DNA from: Neonectria sp. B-13
Lineage: Eukaryota; Ascomycota; Sordariomycetes; Hypocreales; Nectriaceae
Length of the DNA stretch: 64,000 nt
Assembly (NCBI GenBank): GCA_002682825.1
Contig: NOKP01000001.1
Span: forward strand, 1,886,464 to 1,950,463
Direction of reading: 5' to 3'
Below are positions 43,554 through 55,126 of the stretch, piece by piece (the first letter of the stretch is position 1; the number at the start of each line of letters is the position of its first letter). Below the pieces are notes generated by a model, which worked only from the letters and a program-made list of their open reading frames with translations, ran no database searches and was not told the DNA's origin. The translations under genes were made by a program, and so were the position numbers.

Positions 43554-44823
43554 ATGACGTCAATTGGGTCATGGCATCTGAGATGTACGAATCGTCAACT
43601 CGGCTCCATCGCCACACCGCACGTTTTCCGCTTTTTACGCCTTCGAGCACATGGCGATAGTCCCCGGCGATTTATCCACATTGCGGAATCGGGGAAGTTG
43701 CGTAGCTTTGTGGGGGAACTCACCTGTGTGCGACACCTGGATTCGTCCCGAATACTACAACCGTGCTTATGAGATTGAAGTGGTTGCTTAGACGCTCCAA
43801 TGTACCTACAAAGCTTTTGCAACCTCATGGATCTCTCCTTGCGATCCAGCTAGGTTTGTGGCTTCGAAGGCTCGTTCGCTTAAATTGAGCCCGAAAAGAC
43901 GAACCCGGTTCGATCTGAGGTCCTCTGTGTTGTCTTTGAATGCCTGGTGGGGACGAAGTGGCCTATAGAACAACATCTCGATCAGTCTTTAGAATCGACA
44001 GCGCCTTGTAACACATCCTCGTCAGACATTCCCGCAGCTCCCATCTCCCTTTCAACTCTGACAATTTCCAACTTCGGCGACTGGAATGATCCGCGACTCA
44101 CGGAATCGGATGCCTTCAAGACTGTTCTCGCCTCTGGCCTCGTGGACTTGACACTATACATCACCACAGAACTTGGGATTATGGGCGATAGCGTACTATC
44201 TGTTATTATGACAAGCAAAAATTGTTCAACAGCCTGCCTAAGACTCGGCTTGCGCTACCGCTCGCCACTAACCTGAAGGTCCTGTCGCTGTATTGCTATT
44301 AGTACTGGGGGTGGAATCCCAAGACGGACTTCCGCGCTGCCGGGCGTAGGCCGGGGTTTCCTAACCTCAAAGTCCTTGCCTTGGGCAAGTATGTCTTCAG
44401 TCTATCTCAACCCTGGTAGACTTCAGGATGGGCTCCGGCACGTGGGACGAACCGCTTCAATACCCTCTGGCCGCGCAATCGAGGCCATTTGTCCGCCCTC
44501 CGGAATCGGCTGCCGAAAAGGCCGCGGTCATCCGAGAGGAAGATTCGAAGTACAATGTTTTCCGGGATTTCAATTGCCCCTCTCCGTCTGAAGAAGACGG
44601 AGACGACAAGGGCCTGGACGCTACGGGTCTGTGCCAAAACAGAGAGAAGCAACTCTTGTACGTTTACGATCACATGTCCCAGTGGCGTGAATGGAGAAAC
44701 AGGAACGATACTTTATGGGGTGAGGCCGATACGAGCTACCGGGTCCCTGAGGAGAATCTCAGGGCCAAAAATAAGGCTGGTCTAGAACTTTTGTTAGCCA
44801 CACTTCATGAGTACTGGAAGTGA
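43554..44823 (+). pseudogene. decayed F-box/LRR-like fungal gene
   Basis: Pieces of one protein family appear in order but in three different frames. 43554-43700 reads SWHLRCTNRQL and RFIHIAESGKLRSFVGEL, the region right after an F-box. 44040-44180 reads TLTISNFGDWNDPRLTESDA then LYITTEL. 44222-44400 reads NLKVLSLYCY, stop (TAG at 44300-44302), YWGWNPKTDFRA and FPNLKVLALGKYVFS. 44428-44823 reads GTWDEPLQYP, YNVFRDFNCPSPSEED and ends TLHEYWK. Family members known to me have about 100 more residues of leucine-rich repeat between the third and fourth pieces, missing here. With at least two frame changes, a stop and an internal deletion, this is a broken copy of the large fungal F-box family, which links targets to SCF ubiquitin ligases. 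Introns cannot explain all the lesions. Confidence 0.65.
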
Positions 44824-45099
44824 GTCGTAGATCGCAATGCATGAGTAAATCTTTAACTTTTTCTGCTTGTTCCCTTCCCACTGCATTCCACAAGAATTTC
44901 CATCTTTTATAGGCAGGTATCACATATATAGCACGGCTCGAGAGTGCATGCTTCCATCTCGGTCTCACGATCAAACTCTTGACTCCGATCGGCATGCATA
45001 CCAACATCGCCTAGCTAGATGTAGTGCTCTACATCCCATCTAGCGGGCATGCTTCTGACGGCAAATCCTTTGTTAGGGGCAAAATACCTCGAGTTACTT

Positions 45100-46889
45100 T
45101 CAAAGATACTTGTAGGGGTTCATGATGCCATTCTGGGAGAGATATTGTCAGCCAAAGGTCGATAACCGTATCTGGGAAGATTGGGGAGGGATGGGAGCCA
45201 GCTCACAGGATCGTAGAGGTTCTTAATCTGCTTCATCAAGCCAAGCATAGTCTCATCTCGGCTGTATCCGACAAAGTTCTTCTTGGCAATGCCCAAACCG
45301 TGCTCGGCACTGATGCTGCCGTTGCGCTTCTGAATCCACTCGTACACAAAGGGCTCCAGGGCCTGCTCAACCTTGGGGTCGTAACGACGCACCGGGATGT
45401 TGAGGTGCAGGTTGGAGTCGCCCATATGGCCGTAGCCTAGGACCGCCACTACGGGGTGCTCAGGAGTATCGCCGAGCAGGCCAGCCTCCTCCATGCGCGC
45501 CTTGGTGTCCTCGACGAGCTTGTACATCTCCTTGAGGGGGATCGACACGTCGTACTTGTAGGTACCGCCCCAGTGGCCGAGACACTCGGTGATGCCCTCG
45601 CGCCATCCCCACAGCGCCTTGATCTGCGTCTCGTCCTGGGCCACGACGCCGTCGGCGATGACCTCGCGGGTCATAACGTCCTCGAGGAAGGCCTCGAGCT
45701 TGGCGTAATCGTGCTCGCCGTTGGAGCCGCTCGTCTCGATGAGGCAGTAGAAGGGGTGGTCGCCCTCGAGCGGCTTGTCCTGGCCCTTGACCTCAGAGAC
45801 GATCTGCTGGCTCCTTCCGTCCATGAGCTCGAAGGCGGAGAGGATCTCGGAGAGCTGCTTCTTGGCTTCGCGGAAGGCAAGCTGGGCCTTCTCGTAGGAT
45901 TCGAGGCCGAAGAGGGCGACGTTGACGGCGGGGGAGCGCTGGGGGCAGTGGATGGCAAGCTTGGTGATGATGCCGAGAGTTCCCTCGGCGCCGATGAAGA
46001 GCTGCTTGAGGTCGTAGCCGGTGTTGTTCTTGCGCAGGGTGCACAGGTCGTTCATGATGGTGCCGTCGGGCAGGACGGCCTCGACGCCGAGGACGCTGCC
46101 GTGAAGACTGCCGTAGCGAAGCAGACGGAGGCCGCCGGCGTTGGTGGAGACGTTGCCGCCGATATGGCAGGATCCCTTGGCGCCGAGGTCGAGGGGGAAG
46201 ATGTAGCCCTGCTTGGCCAGGTACTGGTCGACGGCCTCGAGGATGCAGCCGGCATCGACGACGAGAGAGCCGCTGACATCGTCGAAGGAGCGGATCTGGT
46301 TCATGCGGGCGATGCTGATGACGATCTCGTCAAAGACGGGGATGGAGCCGCCGACGAGACCCGTGTTGCCGCCCTGGGGCACGACGGCGAGGCGCTGGTC
46401 GTTGCAGTAGCGCAGGATCTGGCTGACCTCTTCGGTGGAGGCGGGCTTGAGGACGAGGCGGGTCTGGCCCTTGTACTTGTGCATCCAGTCCTCGTTGAAG
46501 GGCTGGAGGTCGCCTTCGTCGATGGCGCCCGAGACGCCGTCGACCATGGCCGAGGGGTTGTCGCCGAGGATCTCGCGGAAGCGGGCGACATGGTCCTCGG
46601 TGACGACGGCGAAGCGGGGGTCGCGCTGGAGGTTGGGGTATGTTTCGGTGGTCAGCTTGGTGTGGCGGGCCAGCGTGGGAGCCACGAGTCTGCGGGAGGT
46701 GGAGGAGAAGGATCTTGAGCCGGCGGGCGTCGAGGTTGAAGCTGAAGCTGAAGCGGAGGTCGAGGCGGCTGTGGTGTGACGAGAAGTAATAAGAACACGC
46801 CCGGCGGCTGTGCGGGACACACTCGTCGAGGCATTGGCGCTGATTGCCGGCGTCCTCAGCGCGCGCATGAGGCTCGATCGAGACGCCAT
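45100..46889 (-). CDS. DLD2: mitochondrial D-lactate / D-2-hydroxyglutarate dehydrogenase (FAD-linked)
   Basis: Exons 46889-45207 and 45132-45100 give 571 residues. The 74-nt intron (GTGAGC...CAG) near the end joins NLYDP to NGIMNPYKYL, the conserved closing motif. Without splicing the frame continues with unrelated residues. The start at 46889 opens a Ser/Thr/Ala/Arg-rich segment of about 75 residues (MASRSSLMRALRTP..., SRSFSSTSRRLV), a good mitochondrial presequence. The earlier ATG at 47123 is in leader sequence. The FAD-binding PCMH loop is VPQGGNTGLVGGS (about 170-182), followed by GCHIGGN-like SCHIGGNVSTNAGGLRLLRYG. Metal-site residues are in GHMGDSNLHLNI and the HG of SAEHGLGIAKK. The closest yeast proteins are Dld2/Dld3, which oxidise D-2-hydroxyglutarate; D-lactate is an alternative substrate. 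Confidence 0.93.
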
Positions 46890-48373
46890 GGTTCGCGGGT
46901 TCCTGTCGTGCTCTTGGTTTGCGGAGGGAGGTGGCGCGGAGAGCTCTTGAGTCTCGAGTCTTGATTTGCAAATGGGACCGAGACAATTCGCCCACCAACT
47001 TTTTGACGTTTTGAGCTTGCAGCGATAGCGGAGTGCCGAGGGGTCCTGGAGGGCCGGCAGTGGGGGTGGATTTCCGAATGTGCCCTGGACTTTTGGGCTT
47101 TTCCCTTCCAAATCTTCCCCCATTTACCATTAGCGGTCGGGAGGCTGTGAGTTAGGCCATCTTCCAGAGGGCTGGTGATCAGCGACAGGGGCGCTTTGGC
47201 CGACCGGCACGCTACAGAACGCCGGCCAGCCAACTCTTGATAAGTCGGGTTACCGGTCGGCCTGTCCATCGCAATGCCGGCTCGGGGAGAACCTCACGTT
47301 TCCCCATTAAGTAATTAGTCTCTCATTACTCCGTCCTCTCCAAGTTAATCACGTCCCGCCGGAATCCCGCTGTAGCCTACCCGGAAATACCTCCGTCCAT
47401 GCGTGCGTCCACGGCCTCACAGCAGCTACTACTAAGGAAACCAAACCATCTGAAGTTCTGGATTCGGAAATGCAACCCCGTCACGGTGCACGCAGCAAAC
47501 ACGCCTACAACGGGGTCTTCTGCTTCCACCGGCATCCCTCCACTCCCTCCGGTCTCCAGCGTATTAAATTTACTAGTCCAACTCCATCACGGCAGGGTGG
47601 ATACTTTCCACACCCCAAACATTTGGGACTTCGGTTGACGATCCAGGCTATGCACAATGCGTGCGCCATTGTGTAGCAGATGGATAGCGTCATATGCACA
47701 CGTGCCAAGAATGCTATAGAAATCGTATCATTTTTGGTTTTCTCATTCTCACACCCACCACCCCACCGCTTCACATCAAAAGGACCTCCCGATGCATTAG
47801 TTACCGACTGTAGATACTTCACAAGAACATCACCTACAAGTCACTCCTCCTAAGGTATGAAACTGGGGACTTACATCCCGGAACAAGGGCCTTCCTGTCA
47901 ACGCATCGCCTTTGCCGAGACATCTTCGTCAAGAATCTTGACTAGCCCAGCATTCATGCTCCTAATTAGGATTCACGCATGACGGACTTCACAGATGGCA
48001 ACCAAATTCTTCAATGTAGGAAAGTCTAGTCAAGGCCCCAAACAGGATCATCGCCCTAGACCTGAGGCCTTGCTTGAGGTTCTTCTCCGATTTATTAAAT
48101 GATATAATTCAAAGGGATATCCATTGCCAAGCCTTCCCCGCCACCAAAACACCGCCTGATGCATCTAACAATAAAAGGTATAAGGTTAACGGTTGACTCA
48201 AGAAACACCCTCCCCGGTTTCATTTTTCTTCAAGGGCAAGGCACGTATCCAGCGCAGTTCCCTAGGTGGCAGATTACCCCTGGGCCTAAAAACCCCAATC
48301 CCAAATGCCGCCAGCTTTCCAACACGCAACACGCAACACTCTCCCTCTTTCTCGCACACTCGAATTCTCACTC
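46890..48373. other. intergenic region
   Basis: This is the promoter of the dehydrogenase gene and the 3' region of the alpha-actinin gene. The frames at 47399-47676 (+) and 47505-47822 (-) overlap and have no domain. I see no gene or RNA. Confidence 0.5.
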
Positions 48374-51218
48374 TCAAGTCCCGTTAACATGTCCCTCCTT
48401 GAGTGGGCTCCCGGGCTCCAAATTCGTCCTGTCCTGCAGCACGCCACTCGTACTCGTTGCCGAATCATCCGGTCCATCCCGCTGATCGTTAATCATCTTT
48501 TCCATGAACGTGATGTAATCGAACTGTGGCATCCCTCGGTCTTCCGACGTGTCCGGCCCCGTATGAGGTGGCATAATATCCACCAGCTGGTCAATCACCT
48601 CGTCCGGTACCAGACTGTGTCGCAGGTCCATCTCCGTCACGTATGGCTTGCCATCAGCCACCTCCCGGAACGATTGGAACACCTGCTCCGCTGTGTTCTG
48701 GTCTTCCGTCACGTCTACCATGAACCGAATAAACTGCTCAAACGTGACATACTCTCGTCCATTTGACGTATCCAGGAAATACTCGTGCATCTCGTCTTCC
48801 GAGAACACGAGACCCAGTGAGGCGAGCGCTGCGCTGAACTCGAGCTCTTGTAGGGAGTTGGTGTCGTCACGGTCGAAATGCCGGAACACACTCTCAAACT
48901 CTTCTAGCTGGATGGGTGTCAGGTTGGTCATATTTCGGGCCACTATCTGGTTTTCCAGGAAGGCGAGCTTCTTTTGCACAGATGTCTTCACCAGGCCAAG
49001 CTCGTATGACAGCTCGTCGTAGGTATATGTTGTAAAATCGTTCTCCTCGATGTTGGCCTCCTCACATTTCTCATCCAGCAGGGCAATCGTCTCTAGGTAC
49101 CTATCCAGGGGTGGGAGGTTGTCGCTGAGTTTCCTGACATGGTGCAGTTGGTCCTCTACGTCTCCGTCGAGTCCTGAAATGGCCAATTGCATCGTGTTCA
49201 AGGCCAGAGCGAAGTCGTTTGCCTTGTCGGCGAATGACTTGCGCAGGGCATTCTTGATGCTATGGGCGTGTTAGTCGGGGGCTTCATCAACTCTCTGCGA
49301 GGCAACTCACTCTCGGATCGTCTCGTTGATCAGCTGCGCCCGCGTCATCTCTGATTGAGATAAGCTGGCCCAGTTTCTCTCGAGAACGTCCAGGCTAAGG
49401 TCCGCCGGCGGATCGTATGGTCGCAGGCGGTACGTGCCGAGCTTCGTCTTGATGTTTCCCAGCAACGTTGCCAAATCGCTCTTCTCGGCAACCCACTCGC
49501 GCTTCTTCCCTCTCTTGTACGCAGAAAACTCAGTCGCCTGTGCCTTGGCATCCGTGTATGTTCCTTCAAACTTAGACAGTTTCCAATGCTCAATCTGGGC
49601 GAGGATGATCTTGATGAGCTCCCGCATGCGGCGTTCGTAAGCACTCTGCATCTCCCACGCGCCTTGCATATTATTGACAAACTTCTCAACTCGGCGGCCG
49701 GCATTCTCCACCTTCTCCATCTGCGAGAATGCATGAAACCAGTATGCGATATAGGTCATCAGACTTCGTTCATCGGGCTTGGCCACGTCACACACATCTT
49801 CGACATCCAGCAGCCTCGGGATACCAATCTCCTTATGCGCGATATCGAAAGCCATCTGCATGTTTCCGCGGTGGTCTGACTTGTCCAGGGCATCGTAGTC
49901 GATGAGGTCGGGTCTGTGGATATCCAGGAGCGCGCAGAAAGCCAGGCCGTCGTTCCAGCTGGCACTGAAGTCTCGGACCTCAACCTCGTCGTAACAAGCC
50001 GTCTTCCTTTGGCACCAGAGCAGCAGACCTTCCTTGGCCGACATGCCCTCCTCGTTGATGTCGCTGATGGTGAATCGGAGAATCAGTGTCCAGATCAGGC
50101 CCAGGACAATCTTGCGGTTGCCATCCACGACATCTTCAGCACCGATATTGGTCATCTGGATGCCGCGGGACTTGATGAAGTCGAGGGCCAGGTTGGCATT
50201 CTCGAACCGTTGTACACGGAGTTTGGGTTTGGAGGCATAGCGACCGAGCGACTCGTTGGAGAGGCTTTCGAGTAGATGGATGAGGACAATCTGTCAGGAT
50301 GCATCGTCAGCGTTTGGGTTCGTTCTCTCCAGAAAGCATTCAACATACACCATCGCTGAGATCAGCTACTAGATCTTTGACCTCGATGTCCTTGGCCTCG
50401 AGCTTGGCGTTGAGCCTGGAACAAAGAAAGGAAACCACGTCAGCATAAAGCGATTACTGGGAATGCAAGGATATCGCAAAGCAAGCAAGACTAGACAAGG
50501 CAAGTCCAGGGAGTAGCTACCATTTGGTAAAGGTCTTTTGTTGGACCGTAATCCATCTCTGTTGTTCCGCAAACGCCATTCTCGTCAAGCCGGTATCATG
50601 CGGGGGCTCAACGGCAGCAAGAGCATCGGCAGGACTGCTGGAATTTCGCAGGAACCTCTTCGGCTTGTTTGAGGGCTTATCCCTACCGTCCTTGACGCCC
50701 AATGAGACGCTTCTGCTTCCTGACCGCTGCGCTCGTACAGCATGCAGCTGCGACTTGTCGCGTCGGGTCCGCGGGGTGGGGGAGGCGAAGGTGGTGGCGC
50801 TGGCGCTGGCAGTGGAAGAACCACTGGAACTGGTGAGGGTCCGGGGCCGAGACGGAGAGCTGCTGGTGCTGCTGCACGAGTCGAGGCACTGGGAGACGGG
50901 ACGGGATGACGGTGAGCCGACGGAACTGGGCGCAGTGGATGCGGATGATGCGGTGGAGAAGTTGGAGATGGTGGAGAGGCGGGAGGAGGAGGAAATGGAT
51001 GGAGACTGTTGGTGATGGTGTTGGTGATGGTTCTGGCTTTGGTGGTTTTGGCTCTGATGACTCTGGCTTTGGCTCTGATGGTGGTGCTCCTGCGAGTAGC
51101 TGCCGCTAAATCGGGAGTGTAAACAAAAATCGGGGAACTGCTCGTTGCCCTCCACGTTGCCGGGCTGCAGCGGTAGCCTCCCCTGAGCGGCGTCCCCAGC
51201 AGCGGGACTGGCGGGCAT
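48374..51218 (-). CDS. alpha-actinin with a long disordered N-terminal extension
   Basis: Four exons (51218-50521, 50415-50349, 50290-49311, 49259-48374) give 876 residues. Introns are 105, 58 and 51 nt and all phases agree. Residues 1 to about 215 are rich in Ser, His, Gln, Asn and Arg (for example SQSHQSQNHQSQNHHQHHHQ). Then come two calponin-homology domains (about 218-440): QQKTFTKWLNAKLE, DLSDGIVLIHLLESLS, the actinin-type IKSRGIQMTNIGAEDVVDGN and LLLWCQRKTACY. A spectrin-like helical region (about 450-680) follows, then paired EF-hands with one clear loop, DRDDTNSLQELE. Alpha-actinin cross-links actin at the cytokinetic ring and, in moulds, at septation sites. Fission-yeast and animal actinins start close to the first CH domain, so the extension is notable. 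The extension is in one exon with the first CH residues, which supports it. Confidence 0.92.
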
Positions 51219-52818
51219 AATGGCTTGTTTTTAGTGGTTCGTTGTGCTAAATTGCACTGGGGGATTGGTGATTCACGGCTGTCGCCCGTACCCAATGCGG
51301 TGGCCGGCACCCTTGCGCTGTCGGGGGGGTCTGGGGTTCGTTTCCCGCTATCGATATTACGTAGTGGGCTGGTCGTCAACGAGAGTGTGCAACGGCATCC
51401 AAGACGAATAGAGATATGCTGGAGGTAGCAAATGAATGTCTTGAAAAAGGGTGATAAGGAATGACAACAACAACAACAACAAAAAACACAATGACTGAGA
51501 ATCAGACTTGGAAAATCTACCTGCAACTGCTGGGTTAGCTGAAAAGAACGGACACCAAGGCGCGGACGGGGGGACAGAGAACCTCCTGTTGGTTTATACC
51601 ACCTCCAAACCCTACATGATGCCCTCTCCTTCTCCATCTATCCGTCCCCCTATACCGCCATGACCCCATACAATCCCTATAATAATTATGCCCTCTCTCT
51701 CCAACACAATGCGAGACGCCGGATGTTGATGGCATAGAGGCTCAGCCCTCCAACTTCTACCATCACTGACTTCTGACTCCTCCTGAAACGCGAACATCGC
51801 CCAACGCCAATGCCAGATGCTCCCTCTCTCCTCCGCGAACGTCCCTTCGACGTAGGAGCGTGCTACACAACTCCACGATGGCTCTATTCATATCAGTTCA
51901 CCACCCCTGGCCGAGTGTGCTAGGCTATTCATGCAAATCCATCCAGGGTCCACCCTGCATCCCGCAAAACACGACCAGCCAGGGGGCTTGTGACGCCCGT
52001 TGTCCACTGTTGCACATACTCGACGGTGAAACGGGAGATATTTATGGAAGCAGCGCCGTTCCTCCATCTGACACGCGACACGCGGGGTCACCATTTCTTA
52101 GAATACTACTCAACAAGCCCCGTTCTCATATATCCTCGTCTCGATCTGATCGACACACTAATGTATGTGGCACCGATCACAAGGGCACGGGCTTGTTAAT
52201 GTCGAACAGAGACCCGTTTGACGATCATGATTGCCCAAACAACTAACGCCTCAGAAAACGAATGATTCGAGTGTCGAATCGGATCAACAGCTCTATGCAC
52301 TTGTTTGGAATGAGATGGGTGGCTGAGCCCGCAGGACATTGAGGTTTTGGGAAACCGATCCGAGCAATGTTGCCAAGAATCATCCCCCGATTCCCCAGGT
52401 ACGCTTTGGAACAATCGACTACACTAGGGGCAATCATACTAGGCGGATGGATGTGCAGGCGGACAAGGTACAGTTGGGCGATCATAGTCATTTCAGTTTA
52501 CAGGAAATAGCACTGCGTACTGAGCAACCATGTTTCGCAACCCAATGCGGTGGTTCAGGACTCTCAGCTTCAAGGCCACTTACCACCAAGCTTGGCAATC
52601 TCTAAAATGAACACAGCTTAATGGGATTCAGGCACACACGATTGTGTGATCAGCAGCATCATATTTTGAGCCTGCAACTCACACAAGCCTCTCCTTGCAG
52701 TCCGCAAAAGAATTCCACCCAACGTCGAATGAGTCGATTGGTACAAGTCCATTTATACAGACTCTTATACACCGTGTATCATACAGCTCAGCCGCCCCTT
52801 CCCCATGCAATGAACTCC
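51219..52818. other. intergenic region
   Basis: This holds the promoter and leader of the actinin gene, including a CAA repeat at 51465-51482, and the 3' region of the bL19m gene. Frames at 51860-52246 (+) and 52243-52491 (-) show nothing recognisable. Confidence 0.5.
51465..51482. repeat. CAA trinucleotide repeat
   Basis: Six CAA units lie in the likely leader of the alpha-actinin gene. Confidence 0.8.
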
Positions 52819-53549
52819 TTATTTCTTCTTCTGTTGTCCAGTCTGCTTCGTCCGTGACCGTAGCGTGTGTCGCTCCTTCTTCCAGGCAAACACCAGCTGG
52901 TCCACGCTGCCCATGTCGTGACTGGGCTTGCGCATGTACGTCAACCGGGCTCGGCGCGCGCGCTTTGGTCGTCGCCAAATGATGTCGATGCCCGTGGTGG
53001 TCGGGCTGTAGATCTTGAACCACATCTCCACTCCCACCTTCATCATCTGGCCGCGCAGGAGAATCGCCGTGTCCTGCCCGCGGCGTCGGATCTGGATGAA
53101 GGCTCCGGCAAACGGCTCGCCCGCCTTCGTCGACACCATCAGCACATCACCCACCTTGGCGCTATCCTGGTGCTCGCGCGAGAACAGACGGGTGCGGGCG
53201 CCCGTCGGGTCCAGCTTGGCGATCTGCTTTTCGCGCAGGACGGGCATGGGGTCGGGGTGGCTGGAGCGGATGGAGGGCACTTGGGGCCAGATGGCGAACT
53301 TGGTGACCTTGTCGTTATCGGCACCTGCAGTCACAAGTGTTAGAATATTGCATCGGGCGAAGCGAGAGAGAGAGGGCGGGAGCGTTGAGGCTGAGCCTTA
53401 CGTTGTCGTGCACTGAACTCATTCCGAGGCGCTGACCTGGAGGGAGTCGCCGCCGCCGAGACGCATCTCTGGAAAGTCCTCTGATATCGCGTCTGCCGGA
53501 AAACGGACTTGAGACAGCCGACTGGCCGTCCCGCGTTCACAACATTCAT
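52819..53549 (-). CDS. IMG1: mitochondrial large ribosomal subunit protein bL19m (Img1)
   Basis: Exons 53549-53402 and 53324-52819 encode 217 residues. The 77-nt intron (GTAAGG...CAG) joins NEFSARQ to RADNDKVTKFAIWP. The start at 53549 gives an Arg-rich, acid-free presequence (MNVVNAGRPVGCLKSVFRQT). The L19 fold is recognisable in KVGDVLMVSTKAGEPFAGAFIQIRR (read in parts), the strand ILLRGQMMKVGVEMWFKIYS and the basic tail RRPKRARRARLTYMRK. The protein belongs to the large mitoribosomal subunit near the intersubunit bridge. It is divergent from an uncharacterised mitochondrial gene, with 237 bp between the start codons. Confidence 0.92.
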
Positions 53550-53786
53550 CGTGGGTGAGTCGTCGTGTAGAGTTGCTAATCGCTGAGCCGACACTAGAAT
53601 TTCTAGAGCTCTCAAGTTCCTGGGTTGGCCTCCAATTCCAGCATCTGATTGGTCCGGCGCATGGTTTTTCCGGAGACTTCGCAGTCCCTGCACGTTATGT
53701 GCATCCATCAATTTGGCTATGGCAGCTTTTCCAAACAGCTTCATACCTGAAATAGATCGTGTCTTTGCGGTCAAATTTCTGACATC
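53550..53786. promoter_or_regulatory. bidirectional promoter of two mitochondrial-protein genes
   Basis: Only 237 bp separate the start codons of bL19m (minus) and the uncharacterised mitochondrial protein (plus). The frames reading through it (53555-53755 and the extended 53774 start) are not needed. No factor site can be named. Confidence 0.55.
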
Positions 53787-55057
53787 ATGGTAAGACTCTC
53801 GTTAGCTCAGGGCATGCGGCCGCTGGCCACCATGCGTGCATCCGTGTTGTCTCGATCGGCTCGGAATTTCAGCTCAACTCCCGCTTTTGGTAAGTCTTCG
53901 TCCTGTCTCGTCTATCCACCTCCAAGCCAAATGCTTACAGTTCTATCACAGGATTGAAAGCTATTTTCACCGAGACCGACAACGGCGAATTGAACGAGGT
54001 TCTTAAGAATATCCAGGAGAAGATTATCTTCCCCTCATATCTCCCCGAAAAGCAGCGCGAGCTCGTCTTCAACGCCAAGTCCAAAACATATCTCCAGCAA
54101 AACCCTGTCGTCATCGAGCTGGACGGCCTCGAGCATAAGTTCACTACCCTCGACCGGTTTAAGGACATCCCAAACTCCAAGTTTGCACTCTTCAACGCGC
54201 TCGAACTTATGAAGACCAAGGAGGACTGGGACAACTTGGGCACACTCCTGGCTGGCTACAAGAAGGCCGGCATCAAAGTCCGCCCATCACATTACATGAA
54301 GATCATTCGCCAGGCTGGTCGCAATGAACAAATATACTCAGTCATTGAGTGCGTGAAGCAGGCCCAGAAGACCGGCTTCGAGCTGACCTCCATGGAGTAC
54401 ATCGTCCAACTTTTGTCCTACATCAGCGTAAAGATCACGGCAGCTGCGCCCGGGGATGCCAAGTCGGTGGATGCATTGAGGTGGACTGAAGAGATCATTG
54501 ACCTTATCCAGCGATCGCCACACGTCGACGAGGACCTGCCAGCATCCAAGCAAGGCCAGAATCACCCCCTGGTGCGCGGGCAACTCTTGTTTGCCCAAGC
54601 CTCCGTCGTCGAGTCTCTGAAACTGCAAAAGAAGCCCTTTGACAAGGAACTGGCGGACCTCACTGACAGTGCCGAGGCGCTCGTGGGCTGGTGGGCTCGT
54701 CAGCTCACGGAGGGGGATGAACCCCACGTCCCTGCCTCCATTAGCAAGATGAGACCTCACATGCCGGATGTCAAGAGAGCCACTAGAGGACAAACTGCAA
54801 CCTTCGGCGCGTCCGAGTGGGTTCGGGTACTTGCTCTGAACATCAAGGGCATGTCTATGGCCCGAGAGATCATTGGCGATGCCGCCAAGGGCCTTGAACC
54901 TATCGAGCAGAAGTTGGAGGAGCTGTTGCGAGAGTCTGTGGGTGATGTGCCTAAGTTCTATGCCAGATCAGCGGCAGTGTACGAGGACGTCATTGGCAAG
55001 AAGCCTACCTGGACCGCCCCGACCGAGCCTGCTACCGAGCCTGCTACCGAGGCTTGA
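53787..55057 (+). CDS. conserved-looking mitochondrial protein of unknown function
   Basis: Exons 53787-53889 and 53952-55057 give 402 residues. The 62-nt intron (GTAAGT...CAG) joins SARNFSSTPAF to GLKAIFTETDNGELNEVL. The first 35 residues (MVRLSLAQGMRPLATMRASV, then LSRSARNFSSTP) are a textbook mitochondrial presequence with Arg and no acids, ending in an FSST-type processing site. The mature part is almost entirely predicted helix with no membrane segment. A section at about 120-185 (WDNLGTLLAGYKKAGIKVRP, then YSVIECVKQAQKTGF) has the helix-pair rhythm of pentatricopeptide-type repeats, though I cannot assign a family. The tail repeats EPAT. It shares a short divergent promoter with a mitoribosomal protein gene, so a role in mitochondrial gene expression is a reasonable but unproven guess. 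Confidence 0.85.
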
Positions 55058-55126
55058 GGTTGATGCTAGCATGAATCACATACGTGTATTATCTACGAGA
55101 CCTTCTGTACAACATAAATAACTCTT

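Noticed and set aside
43895..43925. B-box-like sequence cccggttcgatctgagg
   Set aside because: The T-stem does not pair and no A box or acceptor stem is found. The site lies inside the decayed F-box gene.
45456..46718. 420-residue ORF on the plus strand
   Set aside because: It is the antisense shadow of the DLD2-type dehydrogenase gene. It reads as Gly/Asp/Val/Glu-rich text without a domain, a product of the codon bias on the other strand.
46330..47130. 266-residue ORF on the minus strand and several other Arg/Pro/Ser-rich frames over the dehydrogenase
   Set aside because: These are same-strand alternative frames of a GC-rich gene; only the frame with the FAD-binding motifs is coding.
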